Shown: positions 1 through 12,249, counted from the stretch's first letter. The stretch: 64,000 bases of DNA from Mactra quadrangularis (GCA_025267735.1 CM046295.1:15645592-15709591); one strand, 5' to 3'. Program-made: numbers and translations. The notes: a model not told the origin generated them from the sequence alone.

Positions 1-1048
1 ACTTCGAAGTTTCTCTATAGCTGACATTGAATTTCTTTAATATGTATCATTTGTAGAAACTTAGCAATTTTTTGACAATATTGCCATGGAGATGCTGCAT
101 TTTTATTAATGGAAGTATAATAGTAGTTGCAGCAATATTGAAGTGATTGCAGTAACATTTTCTAAGTGAGGAAGTCATTTAATTGACCTCCAACAGCAAG
201 GGTGAAATTTTAATGCCGTGAATGTTACTCATAATTCTTGTGTACCAAGATAACAAATTCCAACTGAACCTTGGCAGCACTACTACATGATGTCTTCACT
301 AGAAAACAAATTATGTTAAAATTGTATACCAAAACTTAGGATATTTAGTTTCAAAGTATTCTACATGTCAGTGAGTTGCAAGCTGCTGAGGTCTGATCTA
401 AATGAGATTGGTTGAATTCTGTTGAATAATACAGTGAGCTAGATAAGGAATGATTTCATGGTTTCATCACTGCATCTAGCTTTTGATTTCCTTGTGTGAG
501 GAGTTAGTTAATTTATTGATGATATGGTCATCACATTGTATGATATGTATTGATCCGAAAAGAGAAGATAAAAATATTTTAGAAACCATGTGCTATGGGT
601 TATTATTATAACTGAAAAAATACAAACGTTCACATTTTAATTTGAAGATACATTAGCAATAAGGATCACAAAAAAATTAAATAAAAATTTTTTGGTCAAG
701 TTCTATACAAAAAACAGTGCACAGTTGATATAATGTTCTGTGTAAGAACACTTTGTGGTCAACATAATTTATTGTTACTGTATTGACATATTGCCATATC
801 ATCTCATCCCTTCTGTAGATGGAATACTTTTTATTGGGGGAGTTTCATAGACACAATGTGACTCTGATGTTTTATGTCAGGATGGTTCTAGCTTGTTGTT
901 GGTAAAGTCTCCTGACACAACGTGGTGATGAAATCATAGAATCATACTTTTCCCCTTCAGTTTGTAATGTTTGAGATGCAGATCCCATTGAGGGTATTGT
1001 CTAGATTGAGAAACTGGACTATATATAAGTTATTGTTGTTCATATTTA
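1..1048. other. non-coding stretch, no gene seen
   Basis: AT-rich sequence with frequent stops in all frames. I see no exon with plausible splice sites, no tandem repeat and no recognisable transposon end before the Tc1-type element begins. Confidence 0.5.
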
Positions 1049-1244
1049 CTAGGCGTCAATGAAAACTTACCACTTACATGAACCTAATTTTTGAAAAAAT
1101 GAAAACACTTACAAATATGAAATTTTACATGATTTTAAATAATATATTAGAAAATAGGAGTTTTCTTTGCAAGTACGGAATCTAAGCATAAACGGATCAG
1201 CTCCGCAAACCAAGACAACCACCTCGAAAATGAAAGTTACGGAC

Positions 1245-2077
1245 CTCAGTTGCAGGTATGCCCTCCCTCTGTATTAAGTTCAGCTTGACATTTACGTCTC
1301 ATACTCCGTATCAGACGCAGGATTCTGTACTTTAGTATTGCACCCAACTCCTCAGTCAGTGCTTGTATACGTTGCTTCAAATTATAGACTTGACGTCTGA
1401 GGTCATAAACCCTTAGGTCAAGTTGGTACTAAAGATGCTTTATAGGATTTAAGTCGGGACTGAATGCTTATCAATGCGATGTGTAGACATAATTATCCTG
1501 CAGGAAATCTTTTGTAATGGAACCGAGTTGGGCCGTGCAATGTTTTGCTGAAGGAGGTTAACATCAGCGCCAGTCTGAATAAAAGAAAGAATCACTGGCC
1601 TCAGCACATTATCATTGTAACAATGAGCAGTAAGTGTTCCATGCAATACAATAAGTGCATGGGTGAAAGTTTTCAGGACTGATCCTGAAGTTCAGGATTT
1701 TTGGAACAGAGAAAGGGTTCTTTCCATATGGTAATGTGGCCTTAAAAACATGAAATTTGGAAATTTCAGGATTTTGAACATGTTGAACTTTCACCCATGT
1801 AAGTGGGGTCTTGTGCCTCCAAGAAATGCCTTCCAAAACCATGACACTATCACCACCCCAGGGTGCAGCAGGAGAATTTGACGATCGGTACGTCCTGATA
1901 CCATCTTTTCACGACCTAGGCGTGACCTACCTTTCACTGAGCCTATCTGTTCATGTCTCCTTACCAGATTCATTATTGTCTGATGGGAGCAGCCCATTTG
2001 ACGAGCAATCTCAAGAAATGAAAGCCCGGCGTCAGCAATGCCGAGAACTTGGTGACGTTGAGTGTCTCCTAAACGTG
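1245..2077 (-). pseudogene. Tc1-type transposase, frameshifted and interrupted
   Basis: Read on the minus strand. The N-terminal part starts near 2077 (MPRLGDTQRHQ...) and gives a helix-turn-helix of the Tc1 type (LSFLEIARQMGCSHQTI). The central DDE-side part lies at about 1449-1646 (HGTLTAHCYNDNVLRPVI, then NIARPNS, the usual QDNARPH block with changes). The C-terminal tail lies at about 1250-1420, with an RLIRSMRRKC block and a terminal GGHT. The pieces lie in different frames and a 142-bp MITE separates the first two. The catalytic Asp of the QDNA block is replaced (QNIA), so no active enzyme can be made. Family assignment rests on remembered Tc1 motifs and was not searched. Confidence 0.85.
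1658..1799. mobile_element. 142-bp MITE nested in the Tc1-type transposase
   Basis: Inverted ends CATGGGTGAAAGTT and AACTTTCACCCATG are flanked by an exact 6-bp direct repeat, TAAGTG (1652-1657 and 1800-1805). It splits the transposase reading frame. A diverged relative lies at about 26439-26560. Confidence 0.8.
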
Positions 2078-2370
2078 GCATTTGAGTAGCAATAGTTGAA
2101 ATTACGATGGGTTTCATAACCTGTCAACTAACTGTTGTAAGAGACAAATGATTTACACAAACTGCTGGATACTTGTTGGTTTTACAAGAAATCATATTTT
2201 GCCCGTGGAGTCCGGGACTCAAACATCGTTAATCGATTTTAAATTCTTTTGGCAGCAATGACTACATGTGAATGCCAAACATGTGTCTATGTAAAGCTTT
2301 TACTGCACTTTAATTCTATTATCATAAAGCGAGGGTTGGTAGGGTGGTAAGTTTTCATTGACGCCGAGTA

Positions 2371-3298
2371 TATGTACAGACACGTTTCATTTAAGTCAGG
2401 TATTCCATGTGCATGTTGTCTGCCAATATGTCATCTCTGCCAACATCTGTATAGTAACAAGGTGAATCCGTTTATGAATGAAAAACATTTATGCAGGCAT
2501 CACACTGTCCCAAAAATGAAACCTGATGGACATGTCAGTCTGCAATTTTGAATTTCACGCAAAGATGGTCCCGAAATAGGTAGACAGTCAATCATCATTC
2601 GAAACAACCATGATTCCTACAGAAAGCCATGCGATCACGTCCAATATTATGGATTATTTCCCTTTGTAGTTTTGTGTTAAAGTTTTTAAATCTGGCTTTA
2701 GTGTAGTTTCCACATTACATTTCTTGTTCATTTCTTGATTTTTTCGAGCCCTGTGGCCCTGTCTTATGTTGTCGTACTCAGTCAGTACTTTCAGTTTTAT
2801 TTTACTACCAGTGGCAATAGTTATAGTTGGTGCAGTAAAATCATTCAGAGGTTAATTAGGTTTATTTATTTTTATACGCCCAGTATTATGTTATGATGTC
2901 CGTCTGTCCGTCCGTGGACAATTGCTTGTCCGGATGATAACTCTATAAAGGATGTACCTAGGTTCCTCAAATTTTATGTGTGTATAGCCCTTGGATGGAG
3001 GAGGTTCCCTATTGATGTTGATTTACTTGAATTGGGTCACAATATTGGTGAATTCTTAGCAATGGCCGATTGTGTTTAGTATTTAGCTAAATTGGTTGGA
3101 TTAAATGGATTTTCCTACTGGTTAAAGGGACTCTAAATTGTTCCACTTAAATTTTGTGTGAGACAAGGTTTGCTTGTTGACTTACAGTACACTAAATATC
3201 ATGTTGAGGTATATTAATGTGATGAGTAAACAACACCATTTAATCACACTATAGCTGTTGAAAAGAACACTTTTGAAAGCTTATTCAGAATAAAATAT
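2371..3298. repeat. non-coding, with fragments of pearl-like and GTCCGT-type repeats
   Basis: About 2640-2720 resembles one core unit of the pearl-like element at 60.4-61.7 kb (ATTATGGATTATTTCCCTTT, then a TTAAAGTTTTTAAAT stretch). From about 2870 a TATACGCCCAG start followed by runs of GTCCGTCC resembles a further bivalve repeat type. No gene seen. Confidence 0.4.
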
Positions 3299-3715
3299 TA
3301 GGGCTGTCACGATACGCCAGAAGCGTATCGCGATATATTGCAATACGCTGGCATTGTATCGCGATACATACCACGATATGTTGTGGGCTTTTTGATTTGT
3401 TGTGCCTCCACTGTATTAACAAAAAAATTCTAACTTACATGCAGCTACTGATAGAATCTAGCCTCTTTAACTTTTTTACGGTCATTTAGGACTGTGACGC
3501 GCCCCAATTGGTTAGAGTTTTGTAACTTAAGATTAGATGGAATGAACAATTGAAAAACTGACGTTTCGCTACTTTTATTTCGCAAAGGGAAGAATTTTCC
3601 AATGAAATAAAAAAAATATCGCCAAATACTGGTACGTTAAAATTGTACCGCGGTACGTATTGCTGCACCAGCGTATTGCAATGTACTAGAATACCGGTAT
3701 ATCGTGACAGCCCTG
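3299..3715. mobile_element. hAT-type MITE (TAGGGCTGTCACGATA ends)
   Basis: Ends are TAGGGCTGTCACGATA on the left and the complement of CAGGGCTGTCACGATA on the right. They are flanked by an exact 8-bp duplication, TAAAATAT (3291-3298 and 3716-3723). An 8-bp duplication and this end sequence are typical of hAT. There is no transposase inside (417 bp). Confidence 0.88.
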
Positions 3716-3771
3716 TAAAATATCATGGTAGGAAAAGACACAAGTAAACAAATCAATGATTATTTTCATGA

Positions 3772-4010
3772 ATTAGGCGATAACTAAATTATTAATTGAT
3801 GTTTTGGTCTTTTAGTCCATAAATTTGAAATAACAGTTAAATGATATCGCTGAACAATATTCAGGCAAATATACTTGCAAGGTTTATAAAAAATGAAGTC
3901 TTGGAAAGTGTGTACTGTTTTTGACTGTCCAAATTTTGGGTTTCCCAATTTAAAAGGTCTCAAACCAGTATGGAAAAATAAAACAACATCCAATCCTAAA
4001 TAAATGCATG
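3772..4010. repeat. internal fragment of the TTCGGAAC-ended MITE family
   Basis: Similar to the interior of the element at 13871-14219 (TTTTAGTCCATAAATTTGAAA and the following 60 bases), without its inverted ends. Confidence 0.45.
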
Positions 4011-4504
4011 ACAAACATTATCTGGAGAACTGTGCCAAGTATTGGGTCTATGAAAGGTTTGTCTAAAGTACTTTTGCAATGTGTTGGGATTATATTTAAC
4101 ATATTCTTTGTAATCAAACTATTGATGAAATTTAAATATCAGTGATTACAAAAATATCCTGATGAGTGAGGCATGGGCAGCTAACCATTATGTGTCTGTT
4201 GCATTCTGTTTATTTTGGTTTCTCCTATTTGTAGGAAAAGAAAGTTATAAAAATATAAAAATGCCATTTTTTTATGCAAACATTAATATAAATTAAATAT
4301 GGTTCTAAAAAGTGAGCAGAATTTCAATTATTCATATTTCAATAAAAATATTTCTGTTATTGAGTAACATAACATCATTACATGAGTTATTTAGTCTAAT
4401 ATTTAAAACCCTGCATTAGAATGTATGCCAAGTAAACATAATTATATCTAATAAAAGTAGATTTCTTTTAGTCTTAAAACTTAAACTTAACTGACAGACC
4501 ACTA

Positions 4505-4699
4505 GATCCAATTAGGAACTCAATTTTGTGGGATTTTTCTGTGTACAGGTGGTTCAACGTAAGTTTGTTACGCCTTATTGCTGAAAATTTCGAAGTACTG
4601 ATTAAATCCATTTGTTTTTTGTACACTCATTTTCATGATGATAGTTTGTTTGTATGTAAGAAGAAAATCAAAATATTTGAATTCTGTATTCTATTGCAT
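4505..4699. mobile_element. MITE, GGAACTCAA...TTGAATTC family, copy 1
   Basis: The left part reads AATTAGGAACTCAATTTTGT and the right end AAAATATTTGAATTCTG...TTCTAT. The interior (GATTAAATCC, TTTGTACAC, GTTTGTTTGTA) matches copies at 32454-32632 and 45591-45797. It is diverged. Confidence 0.6.
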
Positions 4700-5265
4700 G
4701 ATTTGGTCAGTTTGTATTAATTGTAAATTTTGCATTACAGTTTAATATCTATTTAAGATTTTAATTAGGTGTAATGGGCTTTATATGTCAACATAGACGT
4801 GTGAAAAGCTAGTTGTTTTTCATATCATTCATATTAAAGTTCAAGTAATATTAATAACAAATGATAAAATCTGCTGATTTAAATAAATATGAATAACTAT
4901 TTTAATACTAATGACTTTATTTAAGAATGGCTACACATTTTAATGAATCCAATCTTCCATTTGGACCTCTGATAAAACATGTACAAGTTATTTACAATAT
5001 TTACATAGTGAAAACATCAAATAAATTCATAAATTGAATACAGAAGTTTTGTAGTAAGTATTTAAATCAGCAGGGTTAATGTATGTGCCACTGACTGTGA
5101 AATAAAATTTAACTATACAGGTTATATTACAAATTTATGAAACCATTACAGTTAATTAAGATTATTAAGTACAACGTACAGTAAATTAAATAAATTACTT
5201 TTTTTTAAGTATTTGTTGTCCAAATTTATTAAATTCAGTACCGAGTAACACAGCTACCCTTTTTA
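4700..5265. other. non-coding stretch, no gene seen
   Basis: AT-rich, without convincing exons or repeat borders. Confidence 0.4.
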
Positions 5266-5451
5266 TAGTAGAACCTCTGTATGATACTGTAGAAATTGTG
5301 CATGTTGTAAAAGGGGAAAAGTGAGAGAAAACGGCACAAAACTTGATCACGAAATCCCATACTATAATTGTATGTCACATTGAGAAAACAGGACATTAGC
5401 GAAGACTGGTCAGTCCTGGGACTATGTAATATTCTTAGGTTCTACTGTATC
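5266..5451. mobile_element. short inverted-repeat element (AGTAGAACCT ends)
   Basis: The left end AGTAGAACCTCTGTATGA is mirrored on the right by AGGTTCTACTGTAT. The element is about 186 bp and no coding capacity is seen. Confidence 0.5.
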
Positions 5452-5589
5452 AAAAAATTGAATGACAAGACATTCAGTTGTGAAAACCATTGTAACATTT
5501 ATTTGTCAAATAATGTTCAAACCTTTATATTGTAACTTATGTACCAGTAATTTGACTGCATTGAAAGAAAAAATATCTGTGGTAAAGGT

Positions 5590-5997
5590 CAATCTGATTA
5601 AACCCCGATCTAAAATTTTACCGCTCGCATACTTGCTAATTTAGATCTGGCCTTTTCCAAACGAAGGTCTTATTCAGGTGACCTTTTCTTTTCTCATCAT
5701 AATATTCATGACGAAATTGTTATGATGCGTAACTTGTTAACATCGTCTACATCACACAATTTGAAATGAGCCACTCAATCGCAGACTGTGAATAATAGCG
5801 CTGTTAAATTTGCTGGCAAACCTAGGTCTAAAAATAGAAATTACAAAATCAAAATGTGATTAATAAAGTTTTCGTCTAGATGAAAGCTACGCATTGATTG
5901 GTAGACTCAAAGTTCATTTCGAAGTGACCTTGCATTGACTAAGTAGAGATCCAGTACGACAACGCCAGTAGAACAGGATCTTTGTTTACGGAGATTG
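5590..5997. mobile_element. 408-bp MITE with exact 9-bp target duplication, copy 1
   Basis: It begins CAATCTGATTAAAC and ends with the complement of CAATCTCCGTAAAC. It is flanked by an exact 9-bp duplication, GGTAAAGGT (5581-5589 and 5998-6006). Further copies are at 17157-17552 (reverse, own exact 9-bp duplication), 47352-47620 (3' truncated) and 51430-51823 (reverse, one end eroded). No coding capacity. Confidence 0.9.
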
Positions 5998-6016
5998 GGT
6001 AAAGGTTTGAGTTGAT

Positions 6017-6190
6017 CTTCGGGAGGTTAATATACCCTTCCATGAAAACATGTTGAAAATGTCAATTTTCCTCCATTTAATAATAAGGTATAATTATGGA
6101 GAAGTTGCTGGTCTTATGGAAGGGTTGGTGAGTACTGGTTATAGACGAGGGTCCAGGAAAGCTAGGTTAGGTGCGCTGTCCGCTGTAAAA
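6017..6190 (+). mobile_element. SINE family A, 3' half only
   Basis: Matches the body of the full copies (GGGAGGTTAATATACCCTTC, then GAAAGCTAGGTTAGGTGCGC) but lacks the tRNA-like head. Confidence 0.7.
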
Positions 6191-7269
6191 TAACTTTTAT
6201 TGTACTGACACAGTGCTTTACCCAGTATATAAAAATCATTACTGTAATGTTTTATTAACGCAAATCAAGTAATTCCTTAATATTATTAATGCTACACATG
6301 TATAAGTGTATTAATTAATACTGTGAGGTTTTATTGATAAGATCATACTTAAGAGTTGTTAAATTAATAAAATCAAAATTCAGTCTTTTCTTCAATGTCA
6401 TACAGTCTGAGCACCTAAGTACCTAATTCAACCTTTAGAATGAGAGTATGCCAAGTGTGGCAGTGTAAAATAATTGTTCACATATAATGCTACATATTAA
6501 TAGAACGATAGTCTTACCTTTACTTCATGTATCAAAACAAATGATGTCATACATCGTTAAAGGATTTTATTTTCGATATAAATGACTAAAATAACAAAAT
6601 ATTTCAAAATATATGTAGTTGTTACTAACGATGCTAGGTAGTGATCTACTATGGCTAAAGTCACATTGAAGAAGAAAAAAAAGAAAATGCTCATACAAGA
6701 ATAAAAGTATGATAATAAAAAAGAAAAAGAAAAAAAAGAAAAAGTAAATAAAAAAAAGAAAAATGAACATAAAAGGAAATAAAAGTATGATAGGAAAAAA
6801 AAGAAAAATAACAAATCTGGAAATCTAGATTATAGAATACAAAAAAAGGATAACTTGTCCAAACAGACTTAGTCATGTATAAACCATGGTTCAGGGTGGT
6901 TATACTGTTTAAGATTGTTGGATTGAAGTAAACCTTATGTACTTGTACAATGGACAGTAGTCGGGTATAGTATGGGAATCTAGCTAAGGTGCTTCTACAT
7001 ATATACAGTACTTGTATTGAAGTACACAAAGATATACCAGAACAATGATCATTGTTTTTTTACCAGTAATGAAGTATTGTAGCTTTATTTGTTCTTTGAT
7101 ACAGGAAGGAGAGGGTATAGAGTGTTATTCTTTAATTTTAGGTATAGCAATAATTCTTTATGTGAATGTGATATTTACATGTGCTCATGACTTGGTGTAC
7201 TATAGATAAAGGTTGATAACCAGTATAAAGTGTTCAGACTGATGAATCGTGTGTATATGACTTCAATTT
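6191..7269. other. non-coding, with an A-rich low-complexity tract
   Basis: About 6660-6850 is almost pure A/G (AAAAAGAAAAAG type), which creates open frames on the minus strand rich in Phe and Tyr. No gene seen in the rest. Confidence 0.6.
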
Positions 7270-7556
7270 ATTTTATTTATTGGATTTAACGTCGTATCAA
7301 CACAATTATGGTCATTTCACGGCCTCCAGCGCACCTAACCTAGCTTTCCTTGACCATTGTCTATAACCAGTCCTCACCTACCCTTCCACAAGGCTGGAAA
7401 CTTCTCCACATTATCTAATCAATGGAGGAAAATTGACATTACTGTCAAATTTTTCATGGAAGGATATAACCTCTCCGGGTGGGATTTGAACTCGCACCCC
7501 TTCGGGCACGAGTATCCAAATCCCGGCGTGCTACCAACTGCGCTATCGACCCGGAT
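7270..7556 (-). mobile_element. SINE family A, near full length
   Basis: In minus orientation it has a tRNA-like head (GGTCGATAGCGCAGTTGGTAG as the A-box region, GGTGCGAGTTCAAATCC as the B-box region), a conserved body and an AATAAATAAA tail. Confidence 0.85.
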
Positions 7557-7868
7557 TATATGACGTCAAGGGCTGAACAAAATACTAGTGTTACTCAATT
7601 TAAAAATAATAGAGTTATAAAAGGGTTTGATTCAGCCCAAGATTTTAAAATGTGATGTAATAACATGATATATGTGTATTCTAAAATAACTGTAGAAAAA
7701 TAAGATCTGAATGCAATGATATTTTAATTTTCAATGCAGTTCACGAATGAAATAGTATTCTGACATTAGGAAGTGTTTGCCAACGTATTGCTTATATTTG
7801 TAACAAAGATATTTTACAAAATCATGGCTTTATCATGTTACAATGGTTTTAAAATGTACACCATTTAT

Positions 7869-8162
7869 TATACCCCCGCTTCAAAGAAGAGGGGGGTATA
7901 CTGTTTTACCCTTGTGCCTGCGTCCGTTACAAAATTTCCGTCGCAGTTTTCTCTGCAACTATAACATGCAGCAGCCTAATACTTTGCATATTGCTTCATC
8001 CCATAGTCCCATGTGGTGTAAAGCGATTTCATGCTCCTTGCTCATCTACTTCCTGTTTGCCGCATATTTTTAGATTTCGTTAAATGAAAGTTACATTATG
8101 ATTGTCATATTTCTCACTGCAGGGGTATCACTAGTGAGCATTAGCTCACAGATTTACTTGTT
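7869..8162 (+). mobile_element. Helentron-like element, family 1, copy 1
   Basis: 5' terminal TATACCCCCGC hairpin, conserved ~230-bp body, inner inverted GGGGTATCACTAG, and the 3' hairpin GTGAGCATTAGCTCAC followed by AGATTTACTTGTT. About 40 extra bases precede the 3' end compared with other copies. Confidence 0.75.
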
Positions 8163-9598
8163 GATAAATTTTATTCTATTGTCACTGGTACATACAGTAA
8201 CACCGCAGATTTGAATTATCGATTATGATTTAGTCTTAACGCAGAGAATTATAAATTTCCATAAATATTAAAGTGACCAATAATTAGTGATTTAAATAAT
8301 AAAGATTATTAAGACATCAATTGTTTGTCAAGTATCGGATAAAATTTTGTTGTCAGTAACACCATTTTAATATATTGTGTAAAACAGTTTCATATGGTTA
8401 AATGAAAAATGTGACTGAATGCATTTGTTTTGTACAGGCGGCCTAATTGTTATTATAATATCTTGAATAAAACATATCATACGGCATAAACAGTTTTACT
8501 TGATCATAATACACGCTTTCCGAAACTCATGTATGTATTTCGACAATAATTTTAACAAACGCATTCACCATGAAAATATTCATGATTTGACAATTGAGAA
8601 AAAATGAACAATATAAGGTTATGTTCATTTGAATTCATTAGATGGTTGAATTAATTACTTTGTGATTGGACTATTAGACTTCAAAGCACAAAAATCAGTT
8701 TACATTTAACTGACTTTAATTTGATTTTAAATTGGTTTAAATTTATGTACACAAATGTATTTCTGTCTTGTAAAATGCTGGAAAAATTTATTACCTTTCT
8801 TGCCCAATACTACTGGTTTGATTGTTCTAGTTTAAAGCACATTAGTGTAAATATTTTGTATGAGAAATAATGATATAGGCTCAATGAACCTAATGCTCCT
8901 CTGAAAGAATTTACTGTACCAACTTTCCACCTGTCATGATCTTCATGCCCATTGTCAGCTTTATATTTGTGATTACTTTTTGTAAGTATGTCTGTTTGTC
9001 CTTCAGTCTGATAGTCCCTACTTCTCTGCATTTCAAACATTACAAACTGCACCCCCCAAACTTAATTGAATTAAAAAAAATGCTGACACAGTTGGAAGGA
9101 GGGATTGAGTTATAGTGATAACTCCGGCATACAACTCAAAGGAAACTTAAATATAACTGACCTGGATATTTCCGGTCATACTGCATTGATCCTCGAGACC
9201 ACTGAAGATTTATTGTTGGGTTATTGGTCATATTGCGTGGCTGGGGGGAGGGTTTTTGGCATTATTTTGAAATAATCTATTCTAACTGACTTTTTGTTTG
9301 TTTTTTGCTTTTTTATTATAATTTCTTCTCTAAGGTTACAAGATACTGTGATATAAGATACTTTTGTAGGAATTATTTGTATTGTTTTGTATTGTATTGT
9401 ACAGGGGTGTGAAATTTCAAATTTATGCTTAAAATCTGTTTATCTACTAGTCCACTGCAAAATTTGGCTTGTCTAAAGATTTAAAAAATATTTTCCTACT
9501 GACAATTAAGATAGTTTGTGTTTCTTGTCATCTACTCAAATATGACTTAGACAATTCAGGCATTGAAATTCCACACCCTTGTATTTATTATGATTTAA
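8163..9598. other. non-coding stretch, no gene seen
   Basis: AT-rich. No exon or repeat border found by eye. A possible low-grade repeat at 9405-9590 (GTGTGAAATTTCAAAT and a mirrored TTGAAATTCCACACCC) could be an old inverted-repeat element. Confidence 0.4.
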
Positions 9599-10680
9599 AG
9601 CTCTCCTGGGCTATAAGCTCAGGGTGAGCTATTATGATCACTCTATGTCTGTCGTCTGTTCACACAGTTTCCTTAACGCTCTAGCAACCACACTTTTGCC
9701 TTAATTTTCTTGAAACTTGGTATGGATGTTGGCCCCAATCATATCTCGGATATGCTTAACATGGGTTCCCTTGGGTCCAAAACTAGGTCACAATCCTCAA
9801 ATATGTTTAAACATAGTTAACACTCTAGGGGCTACATTTACAATCAGATAATCCTAGAAATTTGTCAAAAAGTGATATGATGATTTCTAGGTCAAGTTGA
9901 AATATAGGTCATATGGAGGTTAAAAACTAGGTCACAATTCCTTTCATGGAAAAACCTTTTGATTTCATAAAATCCCAGTCCAATTTATGTACATGTATTC
10001 TAGGGTAAAAATGTAGGTCACTATGCCCTAAAATGGAAATACCTTGTTGACACTCTAGAGCCTTCATTTACATCTTGAATATCCTTGAAAGTTATCTTCA
10101 TGATTGAACTGCGTAGTGGTTATTATGTCTGACTTCCGAGATCTTGGGTTCGAGCCCGATCGCGGTAGGTCATCCCTATACACAAGTTGTCGGCCTCAAG
10201 GTAGGGTAAGTTAGTACTGGTGATAGAAATGTGTCCAGGAAACCTATTGTAGGAAGACATGGTCATCATATTTATAACCTAAATATATGTTAAATGCCAG
10301 TTAAAATCAATCTAAAAAATCTGTATGGTTGATGTGATTATTGCTAGGTCTAGTTCAAATATGGGTCACCTGAGGTCAAAAACTAGGTCACAATGCTCAA
10401 ATATGGAAAAATCTTATCACAAAAGGCCATATTTCCTATCGGAAGACCCTGAAATTTTGTGAAAAAGTTTTAAGCTTAACTGGGGTCGAACATAAGGTCA
10501 CATTGCCCAGATATGGTAGAACTTAGTTTACACTTTAGAGGGGTAATTTTACTATCATTCCATGAGGCTTTTACTTTGTTGCAAAAAAGATTTCATTCTT
10601 CGTTTCTTATATTTTTCTGATTTATGTACATATCAATGGTACTTAGGTGAGCGAGAAAGGGCTATCATGGCCCTCTCATT
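9599..10680 (+). mobile_element. tandem-repeat element with terminal hairpin, pearl-like in layout
   Basis: It starts with a hairpin-rich block (GGGCTATAAGCTCAGGGTGA). The interior is a diverged run of units containing AAAACTAGGTCACAAT and ATATGG. It ends in a GGGC...GCCC hairpin (AGGGCTATCATGGCCCT). A SINE-C copy is inserted at 10103-10275. No reading frame of note. Confidence 0.5.
10103..10275 (+). mobile_element. SINE family C fragment
   Basis: tRNA-like head with GCGTAGTGGTTATTATGTCT and B-box GGGTTCGAGCCC, then a body shared with the copy at 16262-16493 (ACAAGTTGTCGGCCTCAAGG). The 3' tail is short. Confidence 0.7.
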
Positions 10681-10835
10681 TATGTGTTTATGGTAAATTT
10701 CTAAATTTATGTCATTTTATTTGTCAATTTTTCAGTTTATAAGATTGTAACTATGGTTTTGCTAGAGCATTATAAACATCAACATTTCATGTAAGTAAAA
10801 TGTTATTCTTGTCATTACTTAATACTTTGTTAAAA

Positions 10836-11128
10836 CTCGGGTTGATAGCGCAGTTGGTAGCGTGTTGAGATTTGGATACTCGTGCCCGAGGGGGTGCGGG
10901 TTCGAATCCCACCTGGGGAGGTTATACTCTTCCATGAAAATTTGACAATAATGTTGATTTTCCTCAATTGATTAGATAATAATATATGGAGAAGTTTCCG
11001 GCCTTGTGGAAGGGTAGGTGAGTACTGGTTATAGACAATGGTCCAGGAAAGCTAGGTTAGGTGCGCTGGATGCCGTGAAATGACCTAAATTGTGTTGATT
11101 AGGTGTTAACTCCAATAAATAAATAATA
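10836..11128 (+). mobile_element. SINE family A, full length with target duplication
   Basis: tRNA-like head (TAGCGCAGTTGGTAGCGTG; B-box GGGTTCGAATCCCACC), conserved body and AATAAATAAATAA tail. Flanked by the direct repeat AATACTTTG (10821-10829 and about 11127-11135). Confidence 0.9.
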
Positions 11129-11444
11129 CTTTGCTCATTGTCTTTTTTGTCCTTACTCTTTTCTTGCATATGTACCTGTTTGAATATGTTATATAATATT
11201 TGCTCATTTCTTTCAATTTTATTATTATCATCATCATTGTAAATATTGTGGAGGCTCTCAGGGAAGACTGGACTTGCCGAACTGAGTTGCCTCATTAAAT
11301 AAAGTTATTATTATTATTATTATACTGAAAATACACTGGAACCTCGCTTATAGACCACCCCGATTCAAAGACCACCGAGCTAAAAAGACTGGTTTTGAAA
11401 AGAACGATCAGTGGTCTTGATAGAGGAGTTCCAGCTTACCTAAT
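11129..11444. repeat. non-coding: ATT microsatellite and a GGAACCTCGC repeat start
   Basis: A (TTA)n run lies at about 11305-11325. From 11338 a stretch of the GGAACCTCGCTTATAGACCA type common in invertebrate genomes runs to about 11430. No gene seen. Confidence 0.5.
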
Positions 11445-11723
11445 TATACCCCCGCTTCGAAGAAGAGGGGGGTATACTGTTTTACCCTTGTCCGTGCGTG
11501 CGTGCGTGTGTGCGTCCGTCCGTCCGTTACAAAATTTCCGTCACAGTTTTCTCAGCAACTATACCATGCAGCAGCCTAAAACTTTGCATATTGCTTCATC
11601 CTATAGTCCCATGTGGTGTAAAGCGATTTCATGCTCCTCGCTCATCTACTTCCTGTTTGTCGCATATTTTTAGATTTTGGCGGGGGTATCACTAGTGACT
11701 ATTAGCTCACAGATTTACTTGTT
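11445..11723 (+). mobile_element. Helentron-like element, family 1, copy 2
   Basis: Complete 5' TATACCCCCGC hairpin, body, GCGGGGGTATCACTAG and the 3' hairpin, ending ACTTGTT. It sits outside the minisatellite, so the element exists independently of it. Confidence 0.8.
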
Positions 11724-11950
11724 ACTTAATAGTTCATTTCCATAATAAACATTTATATATGGTATTTATGAACAATTATCTATTACTATCTACAACTATT
11801 TCTATTTTTGCATCGAACAATTCTAATGACCCAAATTTTCTCATGATTCAGTGACTAACACAATGCTGCTGCCACACTCTTCATGTACAGTCTTTTTAAA
11901 CTTTTAGAGTGGCGATTTCGCCAAAAGGCTTAAGTTATACCACAAGTTAT

Positions 11951-12235
11951 TTGTTTGTTTGGTTTTACACCGTAGCAACACATTGTATAGGTCATATAAT
12001 GGCGGTCAGTCAACCTACTCACTCTTCCTGGAAATGATAAATTTCTGGATTAAGCTGTTTACAAACTACTAAGCGCATACTTTCCTCAGTGACTGAAAAC
12101 TGCCCTACATAATTAAAAATTAGAAATAATATTATGACCAAGCTCCACGAAAGTATGCCCTGGCCGGAAATCGAACCCCAACCCCTCGATCAGTAGACTT
12201 GTGTGCTACCAACTGAGCTAGTCGTGTGGCTTTTG
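11951..12235 (-). mobile_element. SINE family B
   Basis: In minus orientation it has a tRNA-like head (GCTAGCTCAGTTGGTAGC type, B-box near 12170), a body with GGGCAGTTTTCAGTCACTG and a tail resembling CGGTGTAAAACCAAACAAAC. Confidence 0.85.
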
Positions 12236-12249
12236 AATCTGAAACTAGT

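Larger units (their letters stand above)
1049..2368 (-). mobile_element. Tc1/mariner-type transposon, decayed
   Basis: Both ends carry the same inverted repeat: GGCGTCAATGAAAACTTACC at 1052 and its reverse complement ending at 2365. Each outer end reads TACT(A/C)GGCG, so the element is flanked by TA, the usual target duplication of this superfamily. The minus strand inside encodes broken Tc1-type transposase. The element is about 1.3 kb, within the family's usual size, and is interrupted by a small MITE. It is inactive as read. Confidence 0.9.

Noticed and set aside
6557..7029. Minus-strand frames rich in Phe and Tyr
   Set aside because: Reading of an A-rich low-complexity tract, with no homology or splice context.
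10836..10915. tRNA gene (A- and B-box-like sequence)
   Set aside because: It is the head of a SINE with body, tail and target duplication; the same holds for the other tRNA-like stretches.
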